Notes: generated by a model from the sequence alone, not told the origin. Counted from the first letter of the stretch, positions 1 through 8,836 are shown. The stretch is DNA of 38,457 nt from a bacterium (GCA_029211095.1 JARGFS010000012.1:1-38457); one strand, 5' to 3'. Made by a program: numbers and translations.

Positions 1-3000
1 GGTATTTCCCCTCGGTAATGTCAATGTTGCGAAGCTCAGAGCCGGCACGAAGAGCCGAGTCCTTGAGAGCGGTCAGGTCATTGAAGTCTATCTCGACAAA
101 CTGACTCTCGTCCCACGAGGCTGTACTGTGCACCTGGACCCTGTGCTCATAGTAATTTTTTTGATCTCTTCCAATACGCATGAAGAACAGCACGGAATCG
201 GCGTTGTTCAACTCTTCCACCGAGACATACATGCGCATCTTCCGGTACCCGGAGTATTGGTCGACCGTAATCAGTTCTTTGGTCGCCATGGCCGTATCCT
301 GGAACTGAAGAGACTCAAAGTCCAGGAGCAGGCCACGCTGGGGCTCCTCTACGTTATAAGTCGGGTCCTTGTACGCCTCAACTCCGGGGGGGGGCGTGAA
401 AGTGTTATCTTCGGTAGAGACCGAAGCCACCGTCAGCTTGGAACCGTTCTCAGGGAACTGGGCCGAGAGCGGGTCCAGAATGATTGTATCTTCCCAGTTC
501 GACTGGACAAAATACCAATCTGCGATTTCAACCGTATCGGTAGTCGTAGCTGCCGAGTCAGAGAACCAGACACGGATATGCGTTACCTGGCTCCAACTGG
601 CTTCAATATCATCTTCAGAGAGGATTTCAAAGAGAGCTGAATCACGAACAGGTATGCGATAGGTCTTCCAGCCATTCAGCTCTGACTCTTCGACAACGAA
701 ATTATTACCCGAAAGAGGGACTTCAAAAGAGTAATAAGCATTGATCTCTTTGAACCCGTTGTCAGAGAGTCTTTCCTGATCCGGTACGGCGTTATCCCTG
801 AGGTTCCCTTCGGTTCCGTTCAACCAGAGGTAGCGGGTCCGGGGGTCTCGCCAGATTTCATGGTCAGGATTCTTGTTAATTTGGGCACAGAGAGAATCCG
901 GAAGCGGACATAAGCCCTCTCCTTCAAAATACCAGTTGTCCCGACTGGGATCGGGCAACGTGTCCTTGTCGTATCCTTCCTCCAGATTGTTGGGAATCCC
1001 ATCGAGCCCAACATCTTCGGAGTTGTCAACCACACCGTTGGGCTGGTTGGTGGCATATCCATCTTCGGAAAACGGAGATTCTCTTTTGTTTGCGTTGGCC
1101 AGTGTCTGGTTGTCGTAATGCAAGTCTTCCGATATCTGACCAAAGTCAAAATGAAGAGTAGCGCTGGCTCCTTCATTGACCCTTGCCCTGAACTCAAACA
1201 GACGCACTTTTTCTCCATCCACCCTCGAATGAAAATAGCGCGTGATCCCTCCGTATGACGGCAGGTACGAAGTATCAACCACAAGGCTGTCCTGCCCCAG
1301 AGAATCAAAAACTGTGGTTGTGCTTATCCCCCGAACAGGAGTGAAGATCATCCTGAAGGTCCTGAGTATCCCTTCCCCCTGGCGGGCTTCGCGGTCGTAA
1401 ACGTCCTCGACCTTACGAATCTCACCCGACAAATCCGGATTGTGCCAGAGCAATGAGCCGCGATAATACACATTTGTGTCAATACTCAAAAGCGGCGGCG
1501 AAGCGAGATTCCAATTGGAACGCAAGGTCCCCAGACTCAGTTGATTCAACGCGGACTCAAAGTCGTCGACATAAGCAACATCATCCACGTTCGGATTGGG
1601 GCGGGACTGAGCAACTTCACCGGTGATCATCAGGTTCGAGGGAACATCGGTGGTAACGAGCGGCAGGGCATTGGCGGCATCAGTCAGAAATGAAGGTTTC
1701 AGCCTGACACTGGCATCAAAGTCCATAACCAGCATGGTGGCCGTCTCTTGCCCTACTCTGGGCTTCCTGTCTTCCGCCTTATCTGACTTGTACAGGAAGG
1801 TTGTGCCGAATTTTATGTTTTCGCTCCAGTCATATTGCAGGCGTGTCCCCAGGAGCGTTTTTTTCTGGAGCGACAAGAACGGGGCGTATTCAAAATCAAT
1901 CGACAATTCAGCGTTCGGGTCCAGCGCGTCCTGTGAAAGAAGTGTTATCTGCCCGAAATCATACATAATGTTGTAGTCGATTCCGCGTGACAACTGCCGA
2001 CCGTTTAGCATGACGCGCTCTGAGCCCTCGATAATATTGGCCCGATTGAGCCGAATAATCGAACTGCGCGTTCGAGATGAGATTTGGATGTAGTATTGGC
2101 TGGCGCTGGCAATAGCGGTCTGCTGTCGATTGTTATATATCTGGGGCACGCGGACCCCAAGAGCGCTGGCTCCGCCGAAAGTGGAGTCATTGTCAAACGG
2201 CTGCCTATGGGGGAAAATGAGAAGTCCCCAGTCAGAACGAAACACCTCCGAGCGGTGATCATCAAGACGACCATCGGCGCCGACGGTATTGGTTGTGCTG
2301 GTCTGATCCAGACCCAATATCTGGATGAAATTCTCGTTGCCCCCTTCTCCATCCTGATATTCCAGATTGTCCTGCGTTGTGGACTGCTCGGTACCGGAAA
2401 GACCCTTGAAAATCTTCAGGTCCAGGTCCTTGCCGGAAACGCCGCGCGGCATAGTGTAGCAGTTGCGCCACATCAGGTCCCATGATTTCTTGCTGGGATC
2501 GGCACTTCCGGAGTTCGGACTCAACACCTTCAGGTAAAGGGTATCACTTTCCGCCTGCGCGATGTCACCGACCTTCACGACACTATCCGTAAACGCACCC
2601 TTGCCGATTTCCATGTAAAAGGCAATACTCCGGCTGGGTGACCGCGAAGACTTAAACACTAACCGGGGCAGTCCCGTAACCGGGTCGTCTTCATACTCAT
2701 ACTGGTCCGCTTCAATCTGTCGAACGGTTACCTGCTCTGATTCCCCGGCATGCTCCCCTCTTCTATCTTCGTCGGGAAAAACATAATACCGGGCCGGATG
2801 CCCCTGGGCGATTTCATCAGTCTCAGTGTCTCGAATCTGTTCATAAAGATAGAGTACTTTGATTGAGTCACCGGCGGAAACATCATACGCCTCCGGAAGT
2901 TCATCACGATAAAACAGGTCAAACACCCGGTTCCGCACATACTCATAGTCACGAATCTGTTCTGCGCTTTCGCCTGAAGCTGTAAAGGAGGCGCTCTCCG

Positions 3001-3895
3001 CCGATCCTTTTTCCTGGGACATGATCCCGGTAACGGTCAGGTTACCCACTTGCGCCACCGCCTTCAATCCAAACAGCCCCTGAATTCTCTGGGAATAACC
3101 CACAAACTGTGTATTGGGAAGATTCAGATTTGTATTTCCCGCTTCAATGGCCTGCAGGATATCATCATCATCCCCCTTGTACCGGATTTGAATTCGATTC
3201 TCAAGCGGTATATCGGTCTGGCTGTCCTGCGCGACCCGGACGGTGATTTTTGATCCAATCGTACCGGTGATTTCAAATTTAGAAATCTGCTCCATATTCA
3301 GCGAAGGGAACTTGCTCTGCCTGAAAGTGTCGGTGTTAGCCTGATCATTCCACTGCGAGCGCCCGGAGAACGTAATCCTCCGGTATCCGGTCACCTGGAG
3401 ACCCGCCCCACCTTCACCAAAAATCTTGTCCAGACGCTTGGGCAAGGCTACCGAGATTCCCAACCCACGCGTTCTTGTCTGCTTGTCCGGATTAGTGATC
3501 GCATTGGTGGCCAGCTCGGAGAACTTACTCCGCTCTGACTTGTCAATACGATAGCGCATGTACTGGTCGGCATCAACCGAGACCGGAACCAGGGATTGGC
3601 GGTAACTGCCCAACTGATAGTAGTCCGTTGCGAAAGAGATCGAATTTGTTGTAAAGGAAGCCGAAGTTGCCCGGGGGACTCGCTTCATCTTGGGCGAAAG
3701 AACCGGATATGTTTTCGGTGAAAGAGCGGCTGAATAGGTATCTGAGATTTCATCGTAACCGGAAATGAAGAAAGGATAAGATCGGAGACCGGCCTGGAAC
3801 CCGACCTGGGCTGCCAACGGACACACAAAAAAGACCGATACCATGATTGGTATCAGCAAGAGATGAACTATATTTTTCTGTTTTTTAATTCTCAC
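1..3895 (-). CDS. sprA: SprA/Sov-type T9SS outer-membrane translocon, C-terminus cut by window edge
   Basis: SprA is the giant outer-membrane beta-barrel that forms the type IX secretion conduit and in characterised systems binds PorV. I read the N-terminal ~320 codons, a stretch near 2000-2100 and the last ~40 codons at the left edge; all are in one frame, and the text between is consistent with it. A signal peptide ends near residue 29 (CPLAAQ). SprA hallmarks are the YKGDDDD stretch near residue 240 followed by LQAIEAGN and QGLFGLKA, the EGSERVMLNG segment near residue 625, an AYVDDFE motif, and an acidic EDVGLDGIPNN-type segment. About 1,298 codons are present, against roughly 2,300-2,500 in known SprA, so the C-terminal barrel lies outside. 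The start is GTG at 3895, chosen because it gives the complete signal peptide; no strong ribosome-binding site precedes it. It lies 63 nt downstream of murB. Confidence 0.93.
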   Translation of the reverse strand, partial: MRIKKQKNIVHLLLIPIMVSVFFVCPLAAQVGFQAGLRSYPFFISGYDEISDTYSAALSPKTYPVLSPKMKRVPRATSASFTTNSISFATDYYQLGSYRQSLVPVSVDADQYMRYRIDKSERSKFSELATNAITNPDKQTRTRGLGISVALPKRLDKIFGEGGAGLQVTGYRRITFSGRSQWNDQANTDTFRQSKFPSLNMEQISKFEITGTIGSKITVRVAQDSQTDIPLENRIQIRYKGDDDDILQAIEAGNTNLNLPNTQFVGYSQRIQGLFGLKAVAQVGNLTVTGIMSQEKGSAESASFTASGESAEQIRDYEYVRNRVFDLFYRDELPEAYDVSAGDSIKVLYLYEQIRDTETDEIAQGHPARYYVFPDEDRRGEHAGESEQVTVRQIEADQYEYEDDPVTGLPRLVFKSSRSPSRSIAFYMEIGKGAFTDSVVKVGDIAQAESDTLYLKVLSPNSGSADPSKKSWDLMWRNCYTMPRGVSGKDLDLKIFKGLSGTEQSTTQDNLEYQDGEGGNENFIQILGLDQTSTTNTVGADGRLDDHRSEVFRSDWGLLIFPHRQPFDNDSTFGGASALGVRVPQIYNNRQQTAIASASQYYIQISSRTRSSIIRLNRANIIEGSERVMLNGRQLSRGIDYNIMYDFGQITLLSQDALDPNAELSIDFEYAPFLSLQKKTLLGTRLQYDWSENIKFGTTFLYKSDKAEDRKPRVGQETATMLVMDFDASVRLKPSFLTDAANALPLVTTDVPSNLMITGEVAQSRPNPNVDDVAYVDDFESALNQLSLGTLRSNWNLASPPLLSIDTNVYYRGSLLWHNPDLSGEIRKVEDVYDREARQGEGILRTFRMIFTPVRGISTTTVFDSLGQDSLVVDTSYLPSYGGITRYFHSRVDGEKVRLFEFRARVNEGASATLHFDFGQISEDLHYDNQTLANANKRESPFSEDGYATNQPNGVVDNSEDVGLDGIPNNLEEGYDKDTLPDPSRDNWYFEGEGLCPLPDSLCAQINKNPDHEIWRDPRTRYLWLNGTEGNLRDNAVPDQERLSDNGFKEINAYYSFEVPLSGNNFVVEESELNGWKTYRIPVRDSALFEILSEDDIEASWSQVTHIRVWFSDSAATTTDTVEIADWYFVQSNWEDTIILDPLSAQFPENGSKLTVASVSTEDNTFTPPPGVEAYKDPTYNVEEPQRGLLLDFESLQFQDTAMATKELITVDQYSGYRKMRMYVSVEELNNADSVLFFMRIGRDQKNYYEHRVQVHSTASWDESQFVEIDFNDLTALKDSALRAGSELRNIDITEGKY

Positions 3896-3958
3896 TAATT
3901 GTCTGATCTAAAAAGCAAATTCGGTTTTTATCAACAGTCTATAATAATCCTCCATCAG

Positions 3959-4909
3959 TTAGATTTCGCCTACTTGGATAACCTCTTCCTCCAACATTAT
4001 ACCAAATTTGTCGTAAACTTTCACCTTTAATTTATCGGCTAATTCCCGAATATCCTTTGAGGTCGCCCCTCCCGTGTTGACAATAATATTCGCATGTCTA
4101 TCAGAAACGGTTGCGCCGCCAACGGTCATCCCCTTGGCTCCAATCTCTTCCAGCAGTTTTCCGGCCGCCAGCTTTCCATGCGGCTGGCTATCATCCGGGA
4201 TATTTTTGAAAAAACAGCCTGCCGAGGGATGCTCATACGGGAGCTTTTCCTCGCGTGTCTCGATAATCTCATCAACCCGCTTCCGGATCAACTCCGGGTC
4301 CCCCGGCTCAAGCTGGAAGTCTGCCCGGATCAGGACGGCATCGTTCCGTTTAAAAGCTGAATCACGGTATGCAAACTGCCCGAATTCAGCTCCAACAAAG
4401 CCGATAACTCCATCACTCTTAACAACTTCCATCTGCGACACGATCCTCCCCACTTCTCCTCCATAAGCCCCGGCGTTTCCATAAACTGCCCCACCGACAC
4501 TGCCGACAATTCCGGCCGCGAATTCAATCCCTGTCAAGCCATTGGCAGTCGCGAAATCAACCAGGTCCTCCAATTGCTCTCCCGCTCCACAGCGGACCTG
4601 GTTCGATTCGATTCTCTCAATACCCTTGACCGTTACTCGTACCACCAGGCCGTCAAAACCTTTATCGGAGACAAGAATATTGGTTCCCCCCCCCAGAAGA
4701 AACAGCGGTATTTCATATCTCCGGGCCGCATTAATCGCCTGCCCCACCTCTTTGGCTTCGGACGCCGGATAGAAAAAAGCGGCTTTTCCACCGGTCTGAT
4801 AAGAGGTGAACTCAGCCATCGCCAGGTCCCGCACCAGTTTTGGCCCCAGACTTTCAGCCAATAACCGAGCTTTTTCCTTGGCACTCAGCTTGCTATTCAC
4901 CGGGCACAC
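3959..4909 (-). CDS. murB: UDP-N-acetylenolpyruvoylglucosamine reductase MurB
   Basis: MurB uses NADPH and FAD to reduce UDP-GlcNAc-enolpyruvate to UDP-MurNAc in the cytoplasm, an early peptidoglycan step. The 316-residue protein has the FAD-binding domain (FTSYQTGG at 34-41, GGGTNILV at 73-80, SVGGAVYGNAGAYGG at 137-151), the YRDS arginine motif at 181-184 and the C-terminal MurB domain ending in MLEEEV. The proton-donor position, normally Ser in a motif like SAGSFFKN, is Cys232 here (SAGCFFKN). The start is GTG at 4909 with no clear Shine-Dalgarno sequence; 31 nt separate it from the DUF1844 gene upstream. It sits in a recG - DUF1844 - murB - sprA series on one strand. Confidence 0.96.
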   Translation of the reverse strand: MCPVNSKLSAKEKARLLAESLGPKLVRDLAMAEFTSYQTGGKAAFFYPASEAKEVGQAINAARRYEIPLFLLGGGTNILVSDKGFDGLVVRVTVKGIERIESNQVRCGAGEQLEDLVDFATANGLTGIEFAAGIVGSVGGAVYGNAGAYGGEVGRIVSQMEVVKSDGVIGFVGAEFGQFAYRDSAFKRNDAVLIRADFQLEPGDPELIRKRVDEIIETREEKLPYEHPSAGCFFKNIPDDSQPHGKLAAGKLLEEIGAKGMTVGGATVSDRHANIIVNTGGATSKDIRELADKLKVKVYDKFGIMLEEEVIQVGEI

Positions 4910-4940
4910 TGCGGGCTATTGAACAATCTGCTGCTCGTTC

Positions 4941-5303
4941 TCAATCGCTCTTCTCAGTCTCTTCGGACGGCTTGGCCGTCTCATCTTGTGACTTGGCTTC
5001 AGTTTCAGGCTTGGTTTCGCTCTCCTCGGGCGGGTCCTGCTTCTTGGATTCATCGACATAATTAAGTCTCAGTTCATACAGGGCATGCTCCAGAAACTTG
5101 GACTCATCCTCGGTCAGATTCCCCTTCATCTTGGTTTCCAACATAGACAGCATATCAATACTGAATTTTGCCGCCGTCAAATCTCGTTCAATTTTGCCCG
5201 TCATCGGTGAGGCTATTTTCCCCATCTGCTGCATTGCTCCCGCCTGAAGGGATAACACCATCTGGAAAAAGAGCTGATCCATATTCTCAAACGCATCACT
5301 CAT
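4941..5303 (-). CDS. DUF1844 domain protein
   Basis: A 120-residue soluble protein of unknown function matching the DUF1844 family. Residues 8-85 carry the family pattern: a hydrophobic helix (LFFQMVLSLQAGAM), a KIASPMTGKIERDL segment, then DMLSMLETKMKGNLTEDE and a final LRLNYV helix. The last ~35 residues are a low-complexity tail rich in Glu, Lys, Ser and Pro, probably disordered. The ATG at 5303 is preceded by GAGGTGA at good spacing. The family is often found near envelope or housekeeping genes; here it lies between recG and murB, 30 nt after the recG stop. No enzymatic residues are evident. Confidence 0.88.
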   Translation of the reverse strand: MSDAFENMDQLFFQMVLSLQAGAMQQMGKIASPMTGKIERDLTAAKFSIDMLSMLETKMKGNLTEDESKFLEHALYELRLNYVDESKKQDPPEESETKPETEAKSQDETAKPSEETEKSD

Positions 5304-5333
5304 CAGTTCACCTCGCTCATGTACAGGATTGGG

Positions 5334-7436
5334 TCAGCCTCCGCCGACCATCACCGCGCTTTTCTCTGATTTCCGCTTCAAGTAGTTATACAATTCAAGT
5401 CGCTCAGAGTCAAGGTTTTCAGTCTTTTCAAACAGCCGGGCCAGAAGTTCCCGGGATGATTCCAGCAGGTCTCTATCCGATGACAACCGGGCCGCCCGGA
5501 GGGTTGGCAAACCGGACTGTCTGACGCCAAAGACTTCCCCCGGTCCGCGAAGTTCCAGGTCGGCCTCGGCGATCTTGAACCCATCAGAATTTTCGACAAA
5601 ATACTCCAGCCGTTTGGAAGCAATGTCAGAAATCGGCTCATGGGCAATCGCTATCAGGGTTGATTTCTTGCTCCCCCGACCAATCCTCCCCCGCAACTGG
5701 TGCAGCTGAGCCAGACCAAATCTCTCCGCATGCTCAATCAGCATCACAGTCGCGTTGGGGTTGTCTATCCCTACCTCAATCACGGTCGTGGACATCAGAA
5801 CATCAAGATTCCCCTCCCTGAATTCGCGCAGCGTTTTATCCCGCTCCCTTGTTTTTGTCCGACCGTGCACCATCCCCACCCGGAGGTTCTTAAATTCGGC
5901 CTGCGACAATCGTTCAAAGGCATCTTCCACATTTTCAAGGTCCAATTGCTCAGACTTTTCGATTAGCGGATAGATGATATAAACCTGCCCCCCACCGGCT
6001 ACCTGTTCGATCACAAACTTGTATATCTTATCAACCGTATTCTGGGAACGCCAGGCCGTTCTGATTGGCAGCCTGCCGGGTGGTAATGAATCGATCGACG
6101 AAATATCAAGGTCACCATACAGAGTCAGTGCCAGGGTGCGCGGAATGGGGGTCGCTGTCATCACCAGCAAATCCGGGTTCTCCCCCTTGGCATGAAGTTT
6201 ACTCCGCTGCTCCACTCCAAACCGATGTTGCTCATCAATAATCACCAGCCCCAGCCGTTCAAACTGCACATAGTCATAAATCAGGGCATGAGTGCCAAAC
6301 AGAACAGCTATTTCTCCGGCCGCGCAGGCTTCGGCAATCTCTTTCTTAACTGCCGGTTTCAGACTCGAAGTAAGCAGGGCTGACTTCAAACCGATGGCGC
6401 TGAGTTCTCTTTCCCACCCCCGATGATGCTGCTCCGCCAGAATCTCGGTGGGAGCCATAAACGCCACCTGCAGCTCATTCTCCACGGCGTATACGGCGGC
6501 CCCCACCGCGACCACCGTCTTGCCACACCCGACATCCCCCTGCAGCATCCGATTCATCGGTCGCTTCCCGCGTAAATCACGGAATATCTCAGTGGTGACT
6601 TTCTTCTGGGCCTCCGTCAACGCAAACGGAAGCGCGGCTATAAACTTCTTGACCGTCCCCCCGGCCTTCCCAAAAGCATGCTCCTTCTCAACTGTCTCAC
6701 GGCGGCGGCGACGGGCAAAAACCAAAAACTGGAAGGCCAGTAATTCGTCAAAGGCAACTCGACGACGACTGATCTCAATCTCTTCCGCTGTCTCAGGGTA
6801 ATGTATCTTCCGAATGGCATTGTTCAAAACTGGCAGACGGAGTTTCTTGAGTTCAGTGGCCGGGAGATAATCCGGAACTTCTTCTTTGAGATGCTCGAAC
6901 ACAAACGAAGTTACTCTTCGGATACCGCGGCTATTGAGCCCGACTTTGTTCAATTCTGCCGTCTGCGGATAAACCGGGATAATCCGCCCGGCGTGAATCA
7001 TCTTGTCCGATTCCTCTTCCAGTCGTTCCAACTCCGGGTGGACCATCTGGTAGCCGTTGTACCAGCGCACGCGCCCGGTAGCGGCGTAGATATTCCCCTT
7101 CTTGAATGACTTGGCGAAATAGTGAACGCCGCCAAAAAACATGAGAGCAATGGCCCCCGAGTCATCTTCGAGAATCGCCTCGTACCGCCGCCCCTTCCCC
7201 CCGTATAACATACCGTGCGCCTTGACCACCCCGATAATCGTGGCCGATTGATCAATCTTGAGCTTGTTAATTGGAGTCACCGATGAACGGTCGAGATAGA
7301 AGCGTGGAAAATAGAGCAGAAGATCACGGACGGTCTCCATGCCGTACGAAGCCAACAGTTCTGCTTTTTTGGGACCGACTCCTTTGATGAACTGCAGCGG
7401 TGAATCGAGTTTGATATCCGGGCTTTTCACACACAA
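5334..7436 (-). CDS. recG: ATP-dependent DNA helicase RecG
   Basis: RecG remodels stalled replication forks and branch-migrates Holliday junctions. The 700-residue length is usual. It has an N-terminal helix-hairpin-helix-like segment (FIKGVGPKKAELL at ~16-28) and a wedge/OB domain at ~50-160. The superfamily 2 motor carries Walker A GCGKT at 303-307, the DEQH box at 401-404, the TATPIPRTL motif and a C-terminal LRGRIGRG motif. The longest frame starts with TTG at 7436; GTG at 7430 is an equally good start and neither has a strong ribosome-binding site. It is the first gene of the minus-strand group recG - DUF1844 - murB - sprA and is divergent from the tRNA-Sec gene. Confidence 0.97.
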   Translation of the reverse strand: MCVKSPDIKLDSPLQFIKGVGPKKAELLASYGMETVRDLLLYFPRFYLDRSSVTPINKLKIDQSATIIGVVKAHGMLYGGKGRRYEAILEDDSGAIALMFFGGVHYFAKSFKKGNIYAATGRVRWYNGYQMVHPELERLEEESDKMIHAGRIIPVYPQTAELNKVGLNSRGIRRVTSFVFEHLKEEVPDYLPATELKKLRLPVLNNAIRKIHYPETAEEIEISRRRVAFDELLAFQFLVFARRRRRETVEKEHAFGKAGGTVKKFIAALPFALTEAQKKVTTEIFRDLRGKRPMNRMLQGDVGCGKTVVAVGAAVYAVENELQVAFMAPTEILAEQHHRGWERELSAIGLKSALLTSSLKPAVKKEIAEACAAGEIAVLFGTHALIYDYVQFERLGLVIIDEQHRFGVEQRSKLHAKGENPDLLVMTATPIPRTLALTLYGDLDISSIDSLPPGRLPIRTAWRSQNTVDKIYKFVIEQVAGGGQVYIIYPLIEKSEQLDLENVEDAFERLSQAEFKNLRVGMVHGRTKTRERDKTLREFREGNLDVLMSTTVIEVGIDNPNATVMLIEHAERFGLAQLHQLRGRIGRGSKKSTLIAIAHEPISDIASKRLEYFVENSDGFKIAEADLELRGPGEVFGVRQSGLPTLRAARLSSDRDLLESSRELLARLFEKTENLDSERLELYNYLKRKSEKSAVMVGGG

Positions 7437-7508
7437 AGGGTGACTTATTCAGGGCGGCATGTCAATCATAATCCTGAATGCCGAATGGGGACTGTTGGTA
7501 CAAAGTCA

Positions 7509-7542
7509 TGTTCCGTGGGCGGCAGACGCTTTCGCCTGCCCC
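7509..7542 (+). repeat. Imperfect hairpin repeat, upstream copy beside tRNA-Sec
   Basis: A 34-nt element whose left part (TGTTCCGTGGGCGG) and right part (CTGCCCC) recur at 7746-7779. GGCAGACG and CGCCTGCC can pair around a four-base loop with one mismatch. By my count 24 of 34 positions match the second copy, and the differences concentrate in the loop, as expected for a folding intergenic element. Confidence 0.5.
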
Positions 7543-7589
7543 TCCATTTCCCGGTTTACAACTCGATCTCCCTGTCATATAATAACCCC

Positions 7590-7683
7590 GGAAGCGGATG
7601 TCGTCTGGTGGCGGTCCCGGCCTTCAAAGCCGTGTGGGGGGCTTAACGGTCCCCGGTGGGTTCGATTCCCACCCCTTCCGCCA
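7590..7683 (+). tRNA. selC: tRNA-Sec (anticodon TCA), CCA encoded
   Basis: This 94-nt gene folds as a bacterial selenocysteine tRNA. The 5' acceptor strand GGAAGCGG is at 7590-7597. A 6-bp D stem (7600-7605 with 7610-7615) encloses a TGGT loop. The anticodon loop CTTCAAA at 7622-7628 places TCA at 7624-7626. A long variable arm pairs 7637-7643 with 7648-7654 around TAAC. The T arm is GTGGG-TTCGATT-CCCAC at 7656-7672, the discriminator is G7680 and CCA is at 7681-7683. Only seven nucleotides (7673-7679) are left for the 3' acceptor strand, so C7595 is unpaired and a 7-bp stem with a bulge replaces the usual 8 bp. The gene implies that UGA is decoded as selenocysteine. No selA, selB or selD and no in-frame-UGA gene was seen in this window. 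Confidence 0.93.
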
Positions 7684-7745
7684 TTGAACGACATCGTCGA
7701 ACTTAGTCTGGCGGACAATGGCGGAAAATCTACTAGACATCCTCC

Positions 7746-7779
7746 TGTTTCGTGGGCGGTGGACGTCCCGATCTGCCCC
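7746..7779 (+). repeat. Imperfect hairpin repeat, downstream copy beside tRNA-Sec
   Basis: Second copy of the element at 7509-7542, starting 237 nt after the first and in the same orientation. It keeps the TCGTGGGCGG left arm and CTGCCCC right arm while the centre differs. It ends 18 nt before the carbonic-anhydrase-like start codon, so it would lie in that gene's leader. Confidence 0.5.
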
Positions 7780-7797
7780 ATAAAGGGAGAACCAAAC

Positions 7798-8178
7798 ATG
7801 CCAAAATTCGCAACGGCCATAAACTGTATCGACGGACGCGCTCAGTTGCCGATCATCGAGTACATCAAGCGCAACCATGCCGTTGATTTTGTCGATATGA
7901 TCAATGCTCCCGGGGCCGATGGCCTCCTGGCCGCCAACAAAGATGCCGCCCGACTCAAGAATATCCGTGACGCTGTCGCTGTTTCAGTGGATCGAGAGGG
8001 TTCGGCAAAGGTTGTAGCCGTCTGCGGTCATCATGACTGCCTCGGGAATCCGGTCGATGAAGCTCAGCACAAAACCGAAATCAAAAGAGGCGTGGATCAA
8101 CTGAAGTGGTGGAATTCCAACCTGGAGATTATCGGCCTCTGGGTCAACGCCAACTGGACCGTTGAACGGGTGGTTTGA
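7798..8178 (+). CDS. Minimal beta-carbonic-anhydrase-like protein
   Basis: A 126-residue cytoplasmic protein with the zinc-site signature of beta-carbonic anhydrases: CxDxR as C10-D12-R14 (NCIDGR) and HxxC as H78-C81 (CGHHDC). These would supply the Cys-His-Cys zinc ligands and the Asp-Arg dyad. It is much shorter than classical beta enzymes (~190-220 residues) and resembles the small putative carbonic anhydrase family (Pro_CA_2 type). Carbonic anhydrase activity is therefore inferred, not certain. The ATG at 7798 was chosen over the longer open frame, which would run back through the tRNA gene; AGGGAGA at 7784-7790 is a well-spaced ribosome-binding site. Confidence 0.82.
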   Translation: MPKFATAINCIDGRAQLPIIEYIKRNHAVDFVDMINAPGADGLLAANKDAARLKNIRDAVAVSVDREGSAKVVAVCGHHDCLGNPVDEAQHKTEIKRGVDQLKWWNSNLEIIGLWVNANWTVERVV

Positions 8179-8230
8179 GGCCAATTAAAATCTCCTAATT
8201 ATCTCCACATCTGTTTCCGATAATAGCCCT

Positions 8231-8836
8231 ATGAAAAAGAACTTTGCAATTCTCACCCTCCTCTGGATTCTCCTGCTATCTTTTGCTGGCATCAGTTTCA
8301 CCAAAGATCAGGACCAGGAATTTACCGATGACAATGTCGCCTTCTATGAAGGGAAATCGCTGGATTACGTGGTCTATCCCCCGCGCGGGTTCAAACTGAT
8401 CATTGATGAAGCTATGGGGGATGGATACTCAATGGCCTTCATCCCTGATTCACAGGATTACAAAAATACCAGCGCCCTGATTTCGGTGAATATCTTCAGC
8501 AATGCCGGAACCCGTCGCTCCGATCTGCTCGATCAGTTCATTGTCGAAGACACCGCTGAAATGCGCGATTTTTACGGAGACGAAATTCTAATTAGACCGG
8601 TTGATTCGGTCCTTAATTTCCACAACGAGATTCTCCCCACCTTCTTCCTGGACGACAAGGAGGATTTCCTGCCGCATGTCATGTCATCTTACTATGGAAG
8701 CGCCGACAGCGAAGAGATTCTCACTTTTGAACTGCATATTGGAGAGAGCTATCCCCGCTTTGAGGCCGAGAAGATATTCATTGATTTCCTCCGCCAATTC
8801 AAAGCCCTCAAGCACGGCACCCTCGGTGACAGGTAG
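8231..8836 (+). CDS. Exported protein of unknown function
   Basis: I do not recognise this 201-residue protein. It begins with a signal peptide (MKKNFAILTLLWILLL, likely cleaved around residues 20-26), then an acidic, aromatic-rich mature region with no Cys and no further membrane segment. The pattern of short beta-like segments (YVVYPPRGFKLII, SALISVNIF) resembles small periplasmic proteins, but no motif supports a function. It follows the carbonic-anhydrase-like gene by 52 nt on the same strand and may be co-transcribed. The ATG at 8231 has only a weak ribosome-binding site. Confidence 0.75.
   Translation: MKKNFAILTLLWILLLSFAGISFTKDQDQEFTDDNVAFYEGKSLDYVVYPPRGFKLIIDEAMGDGYSMAFIPDSQDYKNTSALISVNIFSNAGTRRSDLLDQFIVEDTAEMRDFYGDEILIRPVDSVLNFHNEILPTFFLDDKEDFLPHVMSSYYGSADSEEILTFELHIGESYPRFEAEKIFIDFLRQFKALKHGTLGDR

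Noticed and set aside
2005-2352. Several 60-160-codon frames inside the sprA region on both strands
   Set aside because: They are out of frame with the continuous SprA reading frame, which shows family motifs before and after them.
5301-5320. Five-codon frame (MSEVN) ending on the DUF1844 start codon
   Set aside because: It merely contains the ribosome-binding site of DUF1844; too short to support without conservation.
7459-7797. Extension of the carbonic-anhydrase-like frame upstream
   Set aside because: It would read through the tRNA-Sec gene; the ATG at 7798 has a strong ribosome-binding site and matches the start of the zinc motif region.
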